Source: Pseudomonas sp. LS-2 (GTDB taxonomy: Bacteria > Pseudomonadota > Gammaproteobacteria > Pseudomonadales > Pseudomonadaceae). Taken from it: a stretch of 42,948 bases of DNA. Under the pieces are notes generated by a model. That model was not told the DNA's origin and made no database searches. It saw nothing but the letters and a program-made list of their open reading frames with translations. Made by a program: the position numbers and the translations under genes. This document shows positions 32,752 to 41,909 of this stretch, one piece after another. The stretch is taken from NCBI RefSeq assembly GCF_003605735.1, contig NZ_QXTJ01000046.1, positions 1-42,948 of the forward strand, given 5' to 3'. Every line of letters starts with the position of its first letter. Within the stretch, counting starts at the first letter, position 1.

Positions 32752-34278
32752 TTGAACGATCTCCTCTCACCAAATCCCAACATTTCGGGATCAACCACTC
32801 GGGAGCCTCCACACTCTCTTGAAGCGGAACAGGCGGTGCTTGGTGGCTTGATGCGTGAAAACCAGTCTTGGCATCGGGTTTCGGGGTTTGTCTGTGCTGA
32901 AGATTTTTATCGTGGTGACCATCGCTTAATCTTCCGTGCAATTGCAGACCTAGCTGAAGATAGCTCCGCATTCGACGTTGTAACGGTGCAAGCCGCTTTG
33001 GCATCTGGCGGAAGCTTAGAGGCAGCTGGTGGTGGGGGATATTTGTCTGACCTCTACGACAACACATCGTCGACAGCGAATATCGTTTCCTATGCTCGGG
33101 TGATAAGTGAGCGAGCGAGGCTGCGCACAATTGTTGAGGTCTGTGCGGACATAGAGGACAGCGCCCGCCACCCTGCTGGCAGATCTGCAGATGAGCTTAT
33201 AGATCAAGCAGAACAACAAATGCTGGCGATTGCCGGTACGCGGCCAAAGGAAGGGGGACCTGTTGGTTTGGATCAATTGCTGTCTAAAGCCGTTGATACG
33301 ATCAAGACCTTGAATGAGTCTGGTGCGGAGGCGGTGGGGCTGTCCACAGGCTTTGAAGACCTAGATAGCCGCTTGAACTACCTCCGGCCGGCTGACCTTG
33401 TGATCGTCGCCGGAAGGCCTTCAATGGGGAAAACAAGTTTCGGGATGAACATCGTCGAGAGCGCTATTCAGCGTTCTGAGAAGGTGGTCGTGGTCTACTC
33501 CCTGGAAATGCCAGGCGAATCTCTTGTAAGCCGTATGCTGGCTTCAGTGGGAGGAATTGACCTTTCAAGAATACGATCTGGACAACTTGAAAGTCTGGAC
33601 TGGCCGAAACTGGTCACCGCTGCCGAAATCATCGATCAGCCGAACCGCGTGTTTATCGATGACACTCAATCGCTCAGTCCTTTTGAGATGAGATCCAGGA
33701 CTAGACGCCTTCGCAAAATGTACGGTGAAATTGGCTTGATCATGGTCGATTATTTGCAGTTGATGAAGGTTCCTGGCGCTGGTGGTATGAATCGGACCAA
33801 CGAGATATCAGAGATTTCTCGTTCGCTTAAAGCGATGGCCAAAGAGTTCAATTGTCCGGTTGTCGCCTTGTCTCAGCTTAACCGCAGCGTTGAGCAGCGG
33901 AAGGACAAACGTCCTGTGAACTCTGATCTGCGCGAGTCAGGGGCAATTGAGCAGGATGCTGATGTGATCCTATTCGTCTACAAGGACGAAGTGTACAACC
34001 CTGAAAGCAGATTCAAGGGAACCGCTGAAATCATTATCGGCAAGCAGCGAGAAGGGCCTACTGGTTTTGTCCGTCTTCGTTTCGATGGCCCACACACACG
34101 ATTTCTGACCATGGCCGATGGCTCGCACGACTTCACCAACGATGAGATGGGAGTACCAAAGGTCGTACGCAATCCACGGGTAGGCCGAGTATCTGCTCAT
34201 GCTGTTGCAAATGCAGTTAAAGAACAGAAAGAGAGGCGAGCGGGTAGAAAAAATGCAGGTCGCCGGCGCCCATCTTGA
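32752..34278 (+). CDS. dnaB: DnaB-family replicative helicase, divergent copy
   Basis: A full-length hexameric DnaB. The N-terminal domain (HSLEAEQAVLGGLM near residues 20-33) binds primase; the RecA-like domain has Walker A GRPSMGKTSF, Walker B LIMVDYLQLM and the DnaB signature SDLRESGAIEQDADV. It has a basic C-terminal tail (KEQKERRAGRKNAGRRRP) not present in the next copy. The start is TTG 32752, seven bases after AAGG. It is clearly related to the copy at 34338, but more diverged from the chromosomal type and less GC-rich. It probably serves element replication. Confidence 0.92.
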   Translation: MNDLLSPNPNISGSTTREPPHSLEAEQAVLGGLMRENQSWHRVSGFVCAEDFYRGDHRLIFRAIADLAEDSSAFDVVTVQAALASGGSLEAAGGGGYLSDLYDNTSSTANIVSYARVISERARLRTIVEVCADIEDSARHPAGRSADELIDQAEQQMLAIAGTRPKEGGPVGLDQLLSKAVDTIKTLNESGAEAVGLSTGFEDLDSRLNYLRPADLVIVAGRPSMGKTSFGMNIVESAIQRSEKVVVVYSLEMPGESLVSRMLASVGGIDLSRIRSGQLESLDWPKLVTAAEIIDQPNRVFIDDTQSLSPFEMRSRTRRLRKMYGEIGLIMVDYLQLMKVPGAGGMNRTNEISEISRSLKAMAKEFNCPVVALSQLNRSVEQRKDKRPVNSDLRESGAIEQDADVILFVYKDEVYNPESRFKGTAEIIIGKQREGPTGFVRLRFDGPHTRFLTMADGSHDFTNDEMGVPKVVRNPRVGRVSAHAVANAVKEQKERRAGRKNAGRRRPS

Positions 34279-34337
34279 GTGGAGGCGAACACCCCCTCCA
34301 ATTTTAGACCCAGTCGAAGTGAGAATATGGTCTTTCG

Positions 34338-35732
34338 ATGAATGAGATATCAGAACAACAGTATGACCTTCAGACATCTGCATTGAAGGTGCCGCCTCAC
34401 TCAATCGAGGCTGAGCAAGCAGTGCTTGGTGGTCTGATGCTAGACAACAACGCCTGGGAGCGTGTGTTGGATCAGGTCTCGGACGGCGATTTCTATCGTC
34501 ATGACCACCGCCTGATCTTTCGGGCCATTGCCAAGCTGGCCGACCAGAACCTGCCCATCGACGTCGTCACCCTGGCCGAGCAACTGGACAAGGAAGGTCA
34601 GACTTCGCAGGTCGGCGGCCTGGGTTACCTGTCGGAGCTGGCCAAGAACATCCCCTCGGTCGCGAACATCAAGGCGTACGCCCAGATCGTTCGTCAGCGC
34701 GCCACGCTGCGCCAGCTGATCGGTATCAGTACCGAAATCGCCGACAGTGCGTTCAACCCTGAAGGCCGTACCGCTGAAGAGATTCTCGACGAAGCCGAAC
34801 GGCAGATCTTCCAAATCGCCGAAGCGCGGCCCAAGTCTGGTGGCCCGGTGGGCGTGAACGACCTGCTGACCAAGGCTATCGACCGAATCGACACCCTGTT
34901 CAACATGGGTGAGGGCATCACCGGTCTGTCCACCGGCTACACCGATCTGGACGAGAAAACCAGCGGCTTGCAGCCCGCGGACCTGATCATTGTCGCTGGC
35001 CGTCCGTCGATGGGTAAAACCACCTTTGCGATGAACCTGGTTGAAAACGCAGTGCTTCGCAGTGAAAAGGCGGTGTTGGTATTCTCCCTCGAGATGCCGG
35101 GTGAATCGCTGATCATGCGTATGCTGTCCTCGTTGGGCCGCATTGACCAGACCAAGGTCCGTTCAGGCCAGCTGGAAGACGACGATTGGCCACGCCTGAC
35201 CTCGGCGGTCAACCTTCTTAACAACCGTAAGTTGTTCATCGACGACACCGCCGGTATAAGCCCTTCGGAAATGCGCGCACGCACACGACGATTGGTACGT
35301 GAGCATGGCGACATTGGCCTGATCATGATCGACTACCTGCAGCTGATGCAGATTCCGGGCTCCAGCGGTGACAACCGGACCAACGAAATTTCCGAAATTT
35401 CTCGGTCCCTCAAGGCGCTGGCCAAGGAATTCAACTGTCCTGTGGTGGCCCTGTCCCAGCTAAACCGCTCTCTGGAGCAGCGACCGAACAAACGCCCGGT
35501 GAACTCCGACTTGCGTGAGTCCGGAGCGATCGAGCAGGACGCCGACGTAATCATGTTCGTGTACCGCGATGAGGTCTACCACCCGGAAACCGAGCACAAG
35601 GGTGTGGCGGAAATCATTATCGGTAAACAGCGTAACGGCCCGATCGGATTCGTGCGGTTGGCGTTCATCGGCAAATACACCCGTTTTGAGAACCTGGCGC
35701 CGGGTAGCTACAACTTTGACGATGATGAGTAA
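34338..35732 (+). CDS. dnaB: DnaB replicative helicase, chromosomal-like copy
   Basis: The 464-residue product is very close to my recollection of chromosomal Pseudomonas DnaB across its length (HSIEAEQAVLGGLMLDNNAW ... DLRESGAIEQDADVIMFVYR) and is full length, with Walker A GRPSMGKTTF and Walker B LIMIDYLQLM. From about 34490 on, codon use is strikingly GC-rich, with many C/G third positions, unlike the first dnaB and the first 150 bases of this gene. This suggests capture of, or recombination with, a host dnaB. It lies 59 bases after the first copy, in tandem. Host-like DnaB could swap into the host replisome or secure element replication. Confidence 0.95.
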   Translation: MNEISEQQYDLQTSALKVPPHSIEAEQAVLGGLMLDNNAWERVLDQVSDGDFYRHDHRLIFRAIAKLADQNLPIDVVTLAEQLDKEGQTSQVGGLGYLSELAKNIPSVANIKAYAQIVRQRATLRQLIGISTEIADSAFNPEGRTAEEILDEAERQIFQIAEARPKSGGPVGVNDLLTKAIDRIDTLFNMGEGITGLSTGYTDLDEKTSGLQPADLIIVAGRPSMGKTTFAMNLVENAVLRSEKAVLVFSLEMPGESLIMRMLSSLGRIDQTKVRSGQLEDDDWPRLTSAVNLLNNRKLFIDDTAGISPSEMRARTRRLVREHGDIGLIMIDYLQLMQIPGSSGDNRTNEISEISRSLKALAKEFNCPVVALSQLNRSLEQRPNKRPVNSDLRESGAIEQDADVIMFVYRDEVYHPETEHKGVAEIIIGKQRNGPIGFVRLAFIGKYTRFENLAPGSYNFDDDE

Positions 35733-35802
35733 CGTCTTACGTTAGTGAGTAGAAGCGAAGCACAGGACGTAGCTGCTAGGAACGGCATCTACCACAACGA
35801 AC

Positions 35803-35829
35803 AAGCCCCGGAAATCCGGGGCTTTTTTC
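35803..35829 (+). terminator. Rho-independent terminator of the dnaB pair
   Basis: AAGCCCCGGA-AA-TCCGGGGCTTTTTTC, 70 bases past the second dnaB stop and before the convergent parB gene. Confidence 0.92.
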
Positions 35830-35876
35830 TTTGCTATGTGCGCAAGGTTGCGTCAGTCGACCAGATTAAGATTCTC

Positions 35877-36968
35877 CTAAGCTTCCTTACTTTCCTGTTG
35901 ATTCTTCGCGTCATCATCCCGATGGCGTCCGGCCTCATCGGAGATGGCAAGAAACTTTTCATAGATATCAACCGGAATGGAGATTGCGACGGTTCCGGTT
36001 TTTGCATCGATTACTGCTGAGCTACGCATCACCTGCGAAATCCCGGTCATTGATGTAGCCATCGTGGTGACCAGCTTCTTACCGATCCGTCTGGTTGGTA
36101 CAGCGATGTTCCGGCTCGTCAGACGGATCGGTGGTGGGCCAGTTGGAGCTTCTTTCTCAGAAGAGTTTTGCTCAGGTCCAGACGTCGCGTTGCTCGCTTT
36201 CGCTTCGCTATCAGGTGACGCTACGTTCTGTGGTTCGGTGAGACCGGACCCTAGCTCGGGGTAAAAAAGCTCTTGCTCTGCTTTACGCTTTTCATAGGAG
36301 CTCATGATGATCTGCACGCTCTCCTTCCCGTATTTTCGGAAAAGATCCAGCGCCAGGTGGGGCTTGATGACCTCTTTAACAAGTAGATCTTGAATTTCAT
36401 CAGGGAGTGTCAACAAACGGACTGTTTCGCGAACGTGCGTAGCGGTTTTGCCGATATGGTCGGCGACGTGATTATCATCCCAGTTCCAGCTGCGAAGGCG
36501 TTGGTACAGCCGCGCTCGCTGCATAATTGTCAGGCTAAGCTGGTCGTTCGACGTCAGAATCCTTACGGTATCAAGCTGATTGTTCCCCTTAAGCTCGATG
36601 ACGGGAATTCGTTTAATCATGGCGCCCCGAGAGATTGCAAGCCTTGCCCCTCTCAGTCGGCAGTGGCCGTCCCGGACATAGCAATGCCCGTTAACGACTT
36701 TCACTTCGATAGGTTTGATCTGAGCATTTTTAGCCCAAGCCTGTGCCAGCTTCTCGATGTGGGCAGCAGTTTTAGGCTCATCGTAGTCGCGTTCATTGAA
36801 GCCGTCTTCCTCCTCAATTAGCTGAGGCGAAAGCCAGGTCATTTGTGACTCACCTACCAAGCTTTTATCTTCAGCAGCGGCAAGCTCAGCAAAGCTTTGG
36901 AGATCGTTAATCTGGGGAGAGTCGTTCTCCATGAGTTCGCCGTCTGGGAAATGGTCGTAGTCAGTCAT
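35877..36968 (-). CDS. parB: ParB/KorB-like partition protein
   Basis: The product has the ParB N-terminal nuclease-like domain with HIEKLAQAWAKNAQIKPIEV and the motif VRDGHCRLRGARLA, the counterpart of GER-x-R in CTP-binding ParB proteins. A helix-turn-helix region follows (HVADHIGKTATHVRETVRLL), then a Pro/Ser/Glu-rich linker and a C-terminal dimerisation-type tail. ParB binds parS sites and works with a ParA ATPase in segregation; no parA is in view. I prefer ATG 36968; the frame is open to 37073 with another ATG at 37070, and neither start has a strong ribosome binding site. Confidence 0.85.
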   Translation of the reverse strand: MTDYDHFPDGELMENDSPQINDLQSFAELAAAEDKSLVGESQMTWLSPQLIEEEDGFNERDYDEPKTAAHIEKLAQAWAKNAQIKPIEVKVVNGHCYVRDGHCRLRGARLAISRGAMIKRIPVIELKGNNQLDTVRILTSNDQLSLTIMQRARLYQRLRSWNWDDNHVADHIGKTATHVRETVRLLTLPDEIQDLLVKEVIKPHLALDLFRKYGKESVQIIMSSYEKRKAEQELFYPELGSGLTEPQNVASPDSEAKASNATSGPEQNSSEKEAPTGPPPIRLTSRNIAVPTRRIGKKLVTTMATSMTGISQVMRSSAVIDAKTGTVAISIPVDIYEKFLAISDEAGRHRDDDAKNQQESKEA

Positions 36969-37227
36969 CGTCGTGTTCTTCGCAGGTGGTGGTGAGCCGG
37001 CGGCAGAAGGTGCAACGTACCGGCGCAGGCAGTCCGCTTTCCAAGCTTTTTGTGACACTGATTTGCTCATCACGGCATTGGGGCTAAGCGTTTTCTATCG
37101 CCAGTACCTTACCCACTTCTGTGAAGATGCAAGCCGCCCATCGAACCCAGCAATGGTGGCCAATTGACGGCTTCTAGGTATTGATTGTGTTTAACGTCTA
37201 TGCATACCCACCTGGTGAGGACCCACG

Positions 37228-37590
37228 ATGAGCAGTGTGCAGGCGAGAAGAAGATTTTTGATCTTTGGGCGTAAGCAACAGCCCGTACGGAGCATTCGAA
37301 GCGCAGTGAGGGCGATTGACAGCCTATCAGCGATTCTTGCAGAGGTAGCCCGACTGCTGGAAGCGAAGGCTTTAAACGGGCCTAGTCGATCAGTCGAGGA
37401 AGAGAAATACAGCCTACTGCCAATTGAGAACGATATTGATCAGGACGTTGATCATTGGACGTGGCAACCAAATTTGAAGGTATGCCTGTTAGCGTCGGCC
37501 ACCATTGGTCTTGCTATTGGCCCCATCGTAGGGTATTTGACCTACGGAGGCGGAATCTACTTGGCCACGCTGAATTTGTTAGGTCTGTGA
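37228..37590 (+). CDS. Small membrane protein, 120 residues
   Basis: GAGGA lies six bases before the ATG. The N-terminal half is basic then acidic and soluble; residues 84-118 form two hydrophobic segments (LASATIGLAIGPIVGYL). Divergent from parB, with a 259-base gap from the preferred parB start that may hold its promoter. Family unknown. Confidence 0.55.
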   Translation: MSSVQARRRFLIFGRKQQPVRSIRSAVRAIDSLSAILAEVARLLEAKALNGPSRSVEEEKYSLLPIENDIDQDVDHWTWQPNLKVCLLASATIGLAIGPIVGYLTYGGGIYLATLNLLGL

Positions 37591-37616
37591 AAAACCCCGC
37601 CTCGGCGGGGTTTTTT
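37590..37616. terminator. Terminator between convergent genes
   Basis: AAAACCCCGCC-TC-GGCGGGGTTTTTTAT has A-runs and T-runs on either side, so it can serve both the membrane-protein gene and the lipoprotein gene at 37631. Confidence 0.9.
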
Positions 37617-37630
37617 ATAGCGGACAGGCA

Positions 37631-38173
37631 CTACTTCATCTGCATGCATTTACCGCGCAGAGAGGGAGGGATTCCCTTAGGCCCTCCCCGAGCGACGAGC
37701 TCCCATTCCTTTTCCGACATTGTCGAGCCTGCACCTTTGCAAAACTTGCGATATGCGACTAGGTAATCATTTTCGTCAGCCTGCAGTGGCTGTGGAGTCG
37801 CCTGAGCGTAAATCACCGGTTTTTCTGGGGCTACGGTCAACGCCTTATCGATGGCGGTACCGACACCATTATTAAGAGCTGTCACAACAACGCTTTCCCC
37901 GGCAGCGGTATCGTTGCCAGCACGCAAATCTGCGTAGCTGCCGTGAGTGGTCATGATCGACTCTTCACTGCCCATAACGTGCTGGTAGGAAGGCTTACGT
38001 AAAGCTGCGCCACCGCGGCCATCGTGCCCCCAACTGCTGTAGAACTCATGTGCCAGACGTACGGGAACATAAGTCGTAGATGAGGCAGTCTCTTCTTGGT
38101 AGGGGTTTTCTTTTGTCGAGCACGCAGCAAGTAGAACTGCCGCGGTAAGGATCATCAGCTTAGTTTTGAGCAT
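37631..38173 (-). CDS. Lipoprotein, 180 residues
   Basis: ATG 38173 follows GGGGG and starts a signal peptide with a lipobox (MLKTKLMILTAAVLLAACS, lipidated Cys at residue 18). The mature domain ends with RKFCKGAGSTMSEKEWELV and two cysteines. It is divergent from traI and lies beside the transfer region, so a role in the conjugation machinery is possible, but I do not recognise the family. Confidence 0.65.
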   Translation of the reverse strand: MLKTKLMILTAAVLLAACSTKENPYQEETASSTTYVPVRLAHEFYSSWGHDGRGGAALRKPSYQHVMGSEESIMTTHGSYADLRAGNDTAAGESVVVTALNNGVGTAIDKALTVAPEKPVIYAQATPQPLQADENDYLVAYRKFCKGAGSTMSEKEWELVARGGPKGIPPSLRGKCMQMK

Positions 38174-38232
38174 GGTTGCCCCCGATTGATTTAACAAGAT
38201 CATATTTCGATCAGGGGGTATCAAGATTCGAG

Positions 38233-38255
38233 TCCGAACCCCTTCGGGGTTCGGA
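38233..38255. promoter_or_regulatory. Strong hairpin in the traI divergent region
   Basis: TCCGAACCCC-TTC-GGGGTTCGGA is a perfect 10-bp stem with a 3-base loop. It lies between the divergent lipoprotein gene and traI, where it cannot end either transcript. It may be a regulatory structure or part of an oriT; neither is shown. Confidence 0.45.
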
Positions 38256-38310
38256 TTGGTCTTCAGAGTTTCTTAGCGCTCGCGAGAATGGAGGGCAATA
38301 GGAGACCTCC

Positions 38311-41300
38311 ATGCATTTTCTAAAAAAGCTATTTGGCTTTGCCACGACGCCAGCGCAGCCTCGTGAAAGGCAAGGTAGCCTTACCGATAACCAGATCCAG
38401 GTACTGGATCTACATTCTCCTGAAATTCAGAAGTACCTGAAAACTGGCGACGAGGCCTCGCTTCGATACCCTCCGTTCCAGAAGGGTTGGCTCGCAACTG
38501 TTCCTGGTAGGGTGCTGCTTGATGCCCAAGCATCCAAGGTGCGCCAAATCGCGAGTGGGATTGGCTTGCCACCGACTGAGTTCAATCGATTGATTCTGCC
38601 GGTGCTCGACGCATTCGCTGATTTCGCGCACATGCTGCCGGCGTCGCAGGCTCACCACCATAGGGGGCCGGGTGGCCTGTTGGCCCATTCACTGGAAGTG
38701 GCTGTATACGCATTGAACGCCTGCCAGGTCACTAGCTTTGACCATGATCGGTATCCAGCAGAGCGGATCAAGCGCAGAGACCGGTGGAACGTCGCTGCAG
38801 TATTGGCAGCACTACTGCATGACGTAGGCAAGCCGCTATACGATCTGCGTGTTACAGATGATTCTGCCGAAAAGGTATGGCAGCCCGTGGCCAACACGAT
38901 TCCTGAGTGGGCGGCGGAGCAGCGCGTTGAGCGCTATTTCATCCACTGGAATCCAAATCGTCACGAGATTCACAAGCACCTATCCACAACGATGGTCGAG
39001 CGCTTGCTGCACAAAGACCTGCGCCTTTGGATCATGGAGGCTGGACAAGATCTCTATTTCGAGATGATCAGCGCGATTGCCTGTGAGGATGAAAAACGGC
39101 TGCTGACGGGGCTTGTTATTAAGGCCGACTCAAGTTCGGTGGAGACAGATCTTCGTAAGTACGGCGGCGATGCGTCCGGTCAGTCAGCTATGGGGATTGG
39201 TGTCCCCGTGGCCTCAATTGTTGTGGATGCGATGCGTTTGCTACGAAGTGTCGGGACATGGAAGGTCAACGAAACTGGTCAACGGGTTTGGGTTTTCGGT
39301 GATGGCGTTTATGTAGTCTGGGCTCAAGGCGTCCGCGACATAACTGAATCACTTCAAGAGAAAGGTATCAAGGCGGTACCACGCAGCGCTGACGCCCTTG
39401 GCGAGATGCTTCTGGACCATAATATTATTGAGCGATCGCCTGATGGTTCGATCTACTGGAGTGTCAGCCCTGACCTCCTAAACGCTGGTCGATCCAAGGC
39501 TATCAAGCTGAAGTGTGTCAAGCTTGCTAGTCATACACTGCTTTTCCCGTTCGAACCGCTACCCCCAACCGCAACTGGGACGGTAGGGGAAGATGAGCAC
39601 CAGTTGCGGTTCGTAATAGGTGGTTCATCAGATGGACAACCACGGTCTGCGCTAGAAGAGGTAGGCGGCGATTTGGCTTCGGCTCCTCCCACAGATGGGA
39701 ATGGTTCAGTCATCACGCCAATGTTTTCCCTACCAGGAGATGATCCTTTCGGAGCCGCGGTGCCGGCAGAGATTATTTCAGCGCCAGTATCAGTGCCTGA
39801 TTTCTCCGTCCCAACGGGTATGCAGGACCCATTTAACACTTTGCCTGTACCCGGCCGGGCTGCAACATCCCTGTCCGAAAAGCCAGTAACCAATCCTTCA
39901 CCTGTCAATGCACCAGTGATCCCCACTCCGATCAAGGCTTCTCCTAGCTCGGTGCCATTGGATACCAAGCCTAATCGGCCCAAAACGTCGAATGTAGGAT
40001 CGGTGCAGTTAGTCACGGTTGATGGGACCGAAGCGCCAAAAATTAAAGTGATTGGTGCGAACGCTGATGTTCCTGCAGTAAGGCCGGGGTCGATAGTGGT
40101 CACTGTAGGTAACCCTGATGTAAATGGCGGAATTCGTGTGGGCGGCGCACAGGCGGTAATAGGGCAGCCAGCAGCGCAACACAAGAAAGGGAAAAAGAAG
40201 AAGCGAGGTCCAGGTGAGCCTTCTAGCGATGCTCAAGCGTTAGAGGTTGCTCCCGAGACAGATCAGCATTTATTGGCTGCGTCGGAGGAGCAAGCAGGCA
40301 GTATCCGGATACCAGACTCTTCGGAATCTGTCAGCCCCAAGGAAGACTTTTCAACGGAGTCTTTAGAGGCAGAAAGCCTTGATGACGTTGAGTACTCGGA
40401 TCATTTTGGTGACATTGATGATGAGGTTCTAAAACTCGCCGGCATGGAGATTCCCGATCGAACTCTGATGACAAAAAACCGGGTAGAACCTGACTTGGCA
40501 GCAGAGACGAATTCCAACCAGTTGGCGGAAATTTCCCAGCCCGTGCTGTCGCCTCAGATTCTTGAACTGGAATTCGATGAGCCGGAGTTAAACGTCCACC
40601 ATGAAAGAAGCCGAGGCAAGACACAGCCGATTGTTGTGTCACCAGATTTGGCAATGGTTGAGGAATTTGGGTTTGACAATTTCGATGCAGAATTGGCAAG
40701 TAAGTACATTGGAGAAATCCCTGCGGAATCCCCACTTACCGTAAAATTGCCGAAAGAAATGGCACGGTTCACAGAATCGGAGAGCTTTGAAAAGTCAATT
40801 GGTGTCGATTCATACGACTTGCCGTCGCTTGCACGTGAACAACCGGACTTGGCCGACGTTAATCAACAATCCAAATCCTCAAAAGATTCTTTTGAGGAAG
40901 CTCAAGTAGACGAATTTGATCTCCCCCTGCTGAGTGAGGGCGTTCTGTACGATGATGCACCTGAGGCGTTATGGACAGCTGCTGATGTCAGCTTAGATGC
41001 CTCATGGCATGAAGATGATCCCCCTCCCATGGCCGATTTTGATTCTAGCTACGAGTCGTCTTTCCAAGACAGTAAGCGAAGAATTACCAGCACTGAGGAG
41101 CTAGGGCATTCGGAAGAAAAAACCGCCCCAATTGATGGTGAGCAGCGTCCAGTTGAGAATCAGAGTTCTGTTAACTCTGCGTTCGCCTCCACTGACCCAC
41201 ATCGATTACGAGCAGCCATCTCAGTTCAGGAAGGTTCGATTGATACAGCAATTCGCGTGGGGCAACCCCGTAAACCGAAAGCACCACTTCCAATAAGTCC

Positions 41301-41904
41301 AGTTCAAAATCAGGGGAGTCAAGCGGCTCCGGACTCATCAGTGGACGGCGTTGAGATGCCTTATTCCCCTGAACAGGCGGCGGAGTATGAAGCTTATCTG
41401 TCTATCACTCCTGATCTCTCGAGTGCACTACGCTGGTACGCTGAGAATCTGGATAAGACAGTGTCGATGAACAGCTTCAAACCATTTTTCTCGTTCGAAG
41501 GTAAAGGGTTCGTCGCTGACGACATCCCGGCTTTGGCACGGGCAGGGTGGTTGTGGGATGACTTCACGGGCACGATGACCAGGAAAAATCAAAAGGGCGT
41601 TCTCTTAACGAGCTATCTAGGGGCGGTATTCGAGTATCTGACCCGCGGCAAATACAAGCACTCAATGGCGGTCGCGCGAAGCCAAGAAGAAGCACAGTTT
41701 CTACTGAACGTGGCCAGGTCAGCGATCGCAATGTGCAAAGAGCACGAGATGAATGGTCGCCGCGTTGTGACCCTGCAACCACGCAAACTGAGCGAGATTT
41801 CGAATGCTCTCCAGGTTGATGAAACGACCCTCAAAAGGGCACTAATAGCGACTCACCAATACCTCATAGTCAGGAACAATCATGTCATCGAATTGATGGA
41901 CTGA
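38311..41904 (+). CDS. traI: MobH-family conjugative relaxase TraI
   Basis: A 1197-residue relaxase of the MobH family (TraI_2 domain), the type used by SXT/R391, IncHI and many Pseudomonas elements. The N-terminal catalytic domain has the three-histidine motif HHHRGPGGLLAHSLEV with HHH at residues 115-117 and the HD pair LLHDVGKP at 170-171. Residues about 420-1030 are low in complexity, Pro/Ser/Glu/Asp-rich and acidic, with a basic patch KKGKKKKRG near residue 628. The TraI_2_C domain (about 1035-1190) closes the protein (SALRWYAENL ... WLWDDFTGTM). It nicks oriT and leads the strand into the recipient. GGAGA precedes the ATG. traD follows within six bases. The linker is longer than in typical MobH proteins of about 700 residues. 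Confidence 0.93.
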   Translation: MHFLKKLFGFATTPAQPRERQGSLTDNQIQVLDLHSPEIQKYLKTGDEASLRYPPFQKGWLATVPGRVLLDAQASKVRQIASGIGLPPTEFNRLILPVLDAFADFAHMLPASQAHHHRGPGGLLAHSLEVAVYALNACQVTSFDHDRYPAERIKRRDRWNVAAVLAALLHDVGKPLYDLRVTDDSAEKVWQPVANTIPEWAAEQRVERYFIHWNPNRHEIHKHLSTTMVERLLHKDLRLWIMEAGQDLYFEMISAIACEDEKRLLTGLVIKADSSSVETDLRKYGGDASGQSAMGIGVPVASIVVDAMRLLRSVGTWKVNETGQRVWVFGDGVYVVWAQGVRDITESLQEKGIKAVPRSADALGEMLLDHNIIERSPDGSIYWSVSPDLLNAGRSKAIKLKCVKLASHTLLFPFEPLPPTATGTVGEDEHQLRFVIGGSSDGQPRSALEEVGGDLASAPPTDGNGSVITPMFSLPGDDPFGAAVPAEIISAPVSVPDFSVPTGMQDPFNTLPVPGRAATSLSEKPVTNPSPVNAPVIPTPIKASPSSVPLDTKPNRPKTSNVGSVQLVTVDGTEAPKIKVIGANADVPAVRPGSIVVTVGNPDVNGGIRVGGAQAVIGQPAAQHKKGKKKKRGPGEPSSDAQALEVAPETDQHLLAASEEQAGSIRIPDSSESVSPKEDFSTESLEAESLDDVEYSDHFGDIDDEVLKLAGMEIPDRTLMTKNRVEPDLAAETNSNQLAEISQPVLSPQILELEFDEPELNVHHERSRGKTQPIVVSPDLAMVEEFGFDNFDAELASKYIGEIPAESPLTVKLPKEMARFTESESFEKSIGVDSYDLPSLAREQPDLADVNQQSKSSKDSFEEAQVDEFDLPLLSEGVLYDDAPEALWTAADVSLDASWHEDDPPPMADFDSSYESSFQDSKRRITSTEELGHSEEKTAPIDGEQRPVENQSSVNSAFASTDPHRLRAAISVQEGSIDTAIRVGQPRKPKAPLPISPVQNQGSQAAPDSSVDGVEMPYSPEQAAEYEAYLSITPDLSSALRWYAENLDKTVSMNSFKPFFSFEGKGFVADDIPALARAGWLWDDFTGTMTRKNQKGVLLTSYLGAVFEYLTRGKYKHSMAVARSQEEAQFLLNVARSAIAMCKEHEMNGRRVVTLQPRKLSEISNALQVDETTLKRALIATHQYLIVRNNHVIELMD

Positions 41905-41909
41905 TTGTG

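Noticed and set aside
35745..36020. 91-residue frame after the second dnaB
   Set aside because: It runs through the dnaB terminator and overlaps the 3' end of parB on the other strand.
39531..40184. 217-residue minus-strand frame inside traI
   Set aside because: It lies opposite the low-complexity linker of traI and its composition mirrors it.
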